Below are positions 43,040 to 46,318 of a stretch of DNA of 46,318 bases, in pieces; positions within the stretch are counted from its first letter, which is position 1; every line of letters begins with the position of its first letter. Origin of the DNA: Paenibacillus validus NBRC 15382. GTDB taxonomy: Bacteria; Bacillota; Bacilli; Paenibacillales; NBRC-103111. The stretch is taken from contig NZ_BIMH01000039.1 of NCBI RefSeq assembly GCF_004000985.1, positions 1 to 46,318 on the forward strand, written 5' to 3'. The notes below the pieces were generated by a model. The model did not search any database and had not been told where the DNA came from. It was given only the letters and a program-made list of their open reading frames with translations. Made by a program: the position numbers and the translations under genes.

Positions 43040-46000
43040 ATGACCGATTTCGTTCATTTGCACGTACATAGCGAATACAGCTTGCTCGACGGCGCTGCGC
43101 GCATCGACGATTTGGTAAGCCAAGCCGCGCAGCTGGGCATGAAGGCGCTGGCGCTGACGGATCATGGCGTCATGTATGGGGCTATCCCTTTTTATAAAGC
43201 ATGCAAGGCGAAGGGGATCAAGCCGATCATCGGCTGCGAGATGTATTTCACCTCCGGTTCCCTCCGGAACAAGGGCTCGCGGCAGGAGCAGCCCATTTAC
43301 CACCTGCTGCTGCTTGCCAAAAATATGACCGGATACCAGAATTTAATGAAGCTTTGCTCGATCGCCCACCTGGAAGGGTTTCATTATAAGCCGCGGATCG
43401 ATCTGGAGCACTTGGACCGGCATTCGGAAGGACTCATTTGCACCAGCGCCTGTCTCGGCAGCGAGGTGTCGCAGCATCTGCTGCACGACCGGTACGAGGA
43501 AGCGAAGGAGGCGGCGCTGCGCTACCGCGGCATCTTCGGCGACGATTTCTTCCTGGAAATTCAGGATCATGGCTTAACGGAGCAAAAAAAGGTGCTGCGC
43601 GACATGATTCGCCTCAGCGAAGACACCGGCATTCGCATGGTGGCGACGAATGACGTCCACTATGTGAGAGAGCCGGATCATACGATGCAGGATATTCTCA
43701 TTTGCATCGGTACCGGGAAGACGGTGGACGACGAAGCGCGTCTTCGGATGGGGACTACCCAGCTGTATTTGAAACATGCGGACGAGATGGCCGGGTTGTT
43801 CGGACACGTCCCTGACGCTTTGGCGAATACGGTCGCCATTGCCGAAGCTTGTCAGCTCGAGCTCGAATTCGGGCGGTCCATTCTCCCGCAATTCGACCCG
43901 ATTCCCGAAGGGATGACAGCGGGCGAATATTTGGCCGAGCTTTGCCTTCAAGGGATGGAAAGCCGTTACGGCCGGTCAAGCGAATGGCTGGAGCCGGAAT
44001 GGCGGCGCGAAGTGGAAGAGCGGCTGCGCTACGAGCTCGGCGTCATCGAGCGAATGGGCTACTCCGATTATTTTCTCATCGTGTGGGATTTCATCCGTTT
44101 CGCGCACGAGCACGGGATCGTCACCGGACCGGGCCGGGGTTCGTCGGCGGGCAGTCTCGTCGCTTACGTGCTGCGCATTACCGACGTCGACCCGATTCAA
44201 TATCGTCTCCTCTTCGAGCGCTTTCTGAACCCGGAGCGGGTGTCGATGCCGGATATCGATATCGACTTCAGCGATCTGCGGCGCGACGAGGTGATCGATT
44301 ACGTGGTGCGCAAGTACGGGCGCGACCGCGTAGCGCAGATCATCACGTTCGGCACCATGGCGGCGAAGGCCGCCGTTCGCGATGTAGGCCGGGCGCTGAA
44401 CCTGCCGTACAACGAAGTCGACCGGGCGGCGAAGCTGATCCCGAACCAGCTCGGCGTTACGCTGGAGGAGGCGCTGCGGATCAGTCCCGACTTGAAGGCG
44501 CTCGCCGCCAAACAGCCGAAGACGGCCGAGCTGCTGGAGATGGCGAGGAAGGTGGAAGGGATGCCGCGTCATGCCTCCACCCATGCCGCGGGCGTCATCA
44601 TCTCGCGAGAGCCGTTAACGCAGTACGTGCCCCTTCAGGAGGGCAATGAACAGACGCCGCTGACACAGTACACGATGGAGCATCTGGAGTCCATCGGCTT
44701 GCTGAAAATGGACTTCCTCGGCCTGCGCACGCTGTCCATCATCGAGCGGACGCTCGAATGGGTGCGTGAGCAGCTGGGGGTGACGATCGATTGGACACAA
44801 ATTTCGACGGACGACCCGAAGACGTACGAGCTGCTCGGCAAGGGCGATACGACCGGCGTGTTTCAGCTGGAGTCGCCGGGCGTGCGGCGGGTGCTGAAGG
44901 AGCTGCGGCCGTCGCATTTTGAAGATATCATTTCGGTGCTTGCGCTGTATCGGCCGGGCCCGATGGAGTTTATCCCGAAATATATCGCCGGCAAGCACGG
45001 GCAAGTCGAGGTAGACTACCCGCATCCGGATCTGGAGCCCATATTGCGCGATACGTACGGCATCATCGTCTATCAAGAGCAGATCATGCAGATTGCCTCC
45101 CGGATGGCCGGATTTAATCTCGGCGAAGCCGACTTGCTGCGGCGCGCGGTCAGCAAGAAGAAGCGCGAGGTGCTGGACGAGCAGCGCGCCCATTTCGTGC
45201 AGGGCAGTCTGCAGCAGGGCTACGCCGAGGAGGACGCCAACCGCGTCTACGACATGATCGTGCGCTTCGCCGACTACGGCTTCCCGCGCGCCCATGCGAC
45301 CGCGTACGGGGTGCTCGCCTTCCGGACGGCGTACTTGAAGGCGCACTACCCGGTGCAATTTATGGCGTCCATGCTGACGGCGGTGATGGGCAGCCATAAC
45401 AAAGTGGCGGAATATGTTGACGAGTGCCGTCGAATGGGCATTGCCGTGCTGCCGCCGGATGTGAACGAGAGCGGCTTTCTGTTTACGTCCGTTCGCTCGG
45501 GAGAGGATCCGGCGATCCGCTTCGGACTGGCGGCGATCAAGAACGTCGGGACGCATGCGATCGAGTCGATCATCGAGGAGCGGAAGGACGGGCGGTACGA
45601 GAGCCTGAGCGATTTTTGCCGGCGCGTCGATCTGCGGGTGTGCAACAAGCGTGTCATGGAATCGCTCATCCAGAGCGGCGCGACCGATTCGCTGCCGGGG
45701 CATCGCGCCCAGCAGCTCGCGATGCTCGAAGAAGCCGTTGAAGCCGCTGTGAAGTGGCGCAAGGATCGCGAAGCGCTGCAGCTCGTGCTTGACGGCTTCG
45801 ACGAAGAAGTGAGCTGGGAGGTCGAGTATCCCGACATGCCCCCGTTCACGCTTATGCAGCAGCTCGAGCTGGAGCGGGAGCTGCTGGGCCTGTATATTTC
45901 CGGCAGCCCTCTCGACGATTTTGAGCAAATCCTGCGCAAGCTGGAGACGGATACGATCGCGCTGCTGCCCGAATATCCGGATCACAGCGAGGTCATGGTC

Positions 46001-46318
46001 GCAGGGCTGGTTGTCGGGAACAAAACGATCGTCACGAAGAAAGGGCAGCCGATGGCGTTCATGGAGCTGGAGGACCGCGTCGGCAAAGTCGAAGTCGTCT
46101 TGTTCCCCGAAGCGTGGAAGACGTTCGCGCCGCTCGTGCAGAAGGGCAAGCCCGTGCTCGTCGTCGCCAAGCTGCAGCTGGGCGACGACGAGCACGTGAA
46201 GCTGCTCGCCGACCGCCTCGTCGCGCTGAACGACCCGCACCTCGAGCTGAAGGCGGTCAAGAGCGGGCTGCCCCCGGCGGGCGCGGCTCATAGCTCCCGG
46301 GGCGGCGGTACGCCGCGG
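43040..46318 (+). CDS. dnaE: DNA polymerase III subunit alpha, 5' part
   Basis: Runs from ATG 43040 (GGGGAGG nearby) to the end of the window without a stop, 1093 codons, so the last part is missing. An N-terminal PHP domain begins HLHVHSEYSLLDGAARIDDL; the polymerase core has GPGRGSSAGSLVAYVLR and the catalytic aspartates in MPDIDIDFSDLRRDEVIDYV; then HASTHAAGVIIS, YRPGPMEFIPKYIAGK, YQEQIMQIASRMAGF and FPRAHATAYGVLAF. The OB-fold/tau-binding region follows (VMVAGLVVGNKTIVTKKGQP). This is the DnaE of Gram-positives, distinct from PolC (no inserted exonuclease), acting mainly in lagging-strand synthesis. Not visible: the C-terminal end and the next gene. Confidence 0.96.
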   Translation, partial: MTDFVHLHVHSEYSLLDGAARIDDLVSQAAQLGMKALALTDHGVMYGAIPFYKACKAKGIKPIIGCEMYFTSGSLRNKGSRQEQPIYHLLLLAKNMTGYQNLMKLCSIAHLEGFHYKPRIDLEHLDRHSEGLICTSACLGSEVSQHLLHDRYEEAKEAALRYRGIFGDDFFLEIQDHGLTEQKKVLRDMIRLSEDTGIRMVATNDVHYVREPDHTMQDILICIGTGKTVDDEARLRMGTTQLYLKHADEMAGLFGHVPDALANTVAIAEACQLELEFGRSILPQFDPIPEGMTAGEYLAELCLQGMESRYGRSSEWLEPEWRREVEERLRYELGVIERMGYSDYFLIVWDFIRFAHEHGIVTGPGRGSSAGSLVAYVLRITDVDPIQYRLLFERFLNPERVSMPDIDIDFSDLRRDEVIDYVVRKYGRDRVAQIITFGTMAAKAAVRDVGRALNLPYNEVDRAAKLIPNQLGVTLEEALRISPDLKALAAKQPKTAELLEMARKVEGMPRHASTHAAGVIISREPLTQYVPLQEGNEQTPLTQYTMEHLESIGLLKMDFLGLRTLSIIERTLEWVREQLGVTIDWTQISTDDPKTYELLGKGDTTGVFQLESPGVRRVLKELRPSHFEDIISVLALYRPGPMEFIPKYIAGKHGQVEVDYPHPDLEPILRDTYGIIVYQEQIMQIASRMAGFNLGEADLLRRAVSKKKREVLDEQRAHFVQGSLQQGYAEEDANRVYDMIVRFADYGFPRAHATAYGVLAFRTAYLKAHYPVQFMASMLTAVMGSHNKVAEYVDECRRMGIAVLPPDVNESGFLFTSVRSGEDPAIRFGLAAIKNVGTHAIESIIEERKDGRYESLSDFCRRVDLRVCNKRVMESLIQSGATDSLPGHRAQQLAMLEEAVEAAVKWRKDREALQLVLDGFDEEVSWEVEYPDMPPFTLMQQLELERELLGLYISGSPLDDFEQILRKLETDTIALLPEYPDHSEVMVAGLVVGNKTIVTKKGQPMAFMELEDRVGKVEVVLFPEAWKTFAPLVQKGKPVLVVAKLQLGDDEHVKLLADRLVALNDPHLELKAVKSGLPPAGAAHSSRGGGTPR

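Noticed and set aside
44615..46291. About 558-codon open frame antisense to dnaE
   Set aside because: Composition (Gln, Arg, His, Leu) is that of a GC-rich shadow frame; dnaE is unmistakable on the plus strand.

Overview
The window looks like a chromosomal segment of a spore-forming, GC-rich member of the Bacillales, most likely Paenibacillaceae (Paenibacillus, Cohnella or a close relative). The basis is the Bacillus-type sufCDSUB order, the cotJABC spore-coat operon, a run of YheC/YheD endospore ATP-grasp genes beside yheA, the ytoI-ytpI-ytrI-ytrH-dnaE neighbourhood, strong AAGGAGG-type ribosome binding sites, several GTG/TTG starts and many GC-rich stem plus T-run terminators. Species cannot be fixed by eye. 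No insertion sequence, prophage, CRISPR array, rRNA or tRNA was seen.

Layout. 1-370: 3' end of a lutC-like LUD-domain gene and its terminator. 751-1332: a PilZ-like protein. 1520-4297 (minus): an amino-sugar operon, RpiR-type regulator then nagB then nagA, with a promoter and a candidate operator upstream. 4682-7209 (minus): methionine-salvage genes mtnK then mtnA, separated by a gap holding a large hairpin. 7437-8594: two small (membrane) proteins and a DUF1802 protein. 8759-14011: sufCDSUB for Fe-S cluster assembly, behind a promoter overlapped by a Fur/PerR-like palindrome and a 10-bp tandem repeat. 14174-15301: an NlpC/P60 lipoprotein. 15373-17171 (minus): moeB and a moaD-moaE fusion for molybdopterin synthesis, divergent from a small protein resembling the tail of the sulfite-oxidase fold. 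17784-25167 (plus): a 5'-nucleotidase-family enzyme, an HD-GYP phosphodiesterase, radical SAM protein YfkAB, a CNNM/CBS/CorC membrane protein, YtvI and a YitT-family protein. 25306-25595: a HAD phosphatase pseudogene. 25611-27518: a secreted cell-wall hydrolase divergent from cotJABC. 27785-28468: an intact HAD hydrolase.

28524-34814 (minus) is the most distinctive block: five consecutive, divergent YheC/YheD-family ATP-grasp genes, all apparently with intact ATP-grasp residues, in two sequence subclasses and two lengths. yheA, which I recall lying near yheC/yheD in Bacillus subtilis, is divergent beside them. Then come a NUDIX hydrolase, a deoxynucleoside kinase, two small minus-strand proteins (one 52 aa, one 32% glutamine), a membrane acyltransferase, a small membrane protein and a His/Tyr-rich protein. 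The right end is ytoI (plus), then ytrH-ytrI-ytpI (minus), then dnaE (plus), which runs off the window.

Together the genes cover central metabolism (amino sugars, methionine salvage, Fe-S, Moco, nucleotides) and a heavy load of sporulation or spore-surface functions (cotJABC, YtvI, YtrH/YtrI, the YheC/YheD cluster). The best candidates for something little described are the five-gene ATP-grasp cluster, the MoaD-MoaE fusion with its small neighbour, and the suf and nag control regions.
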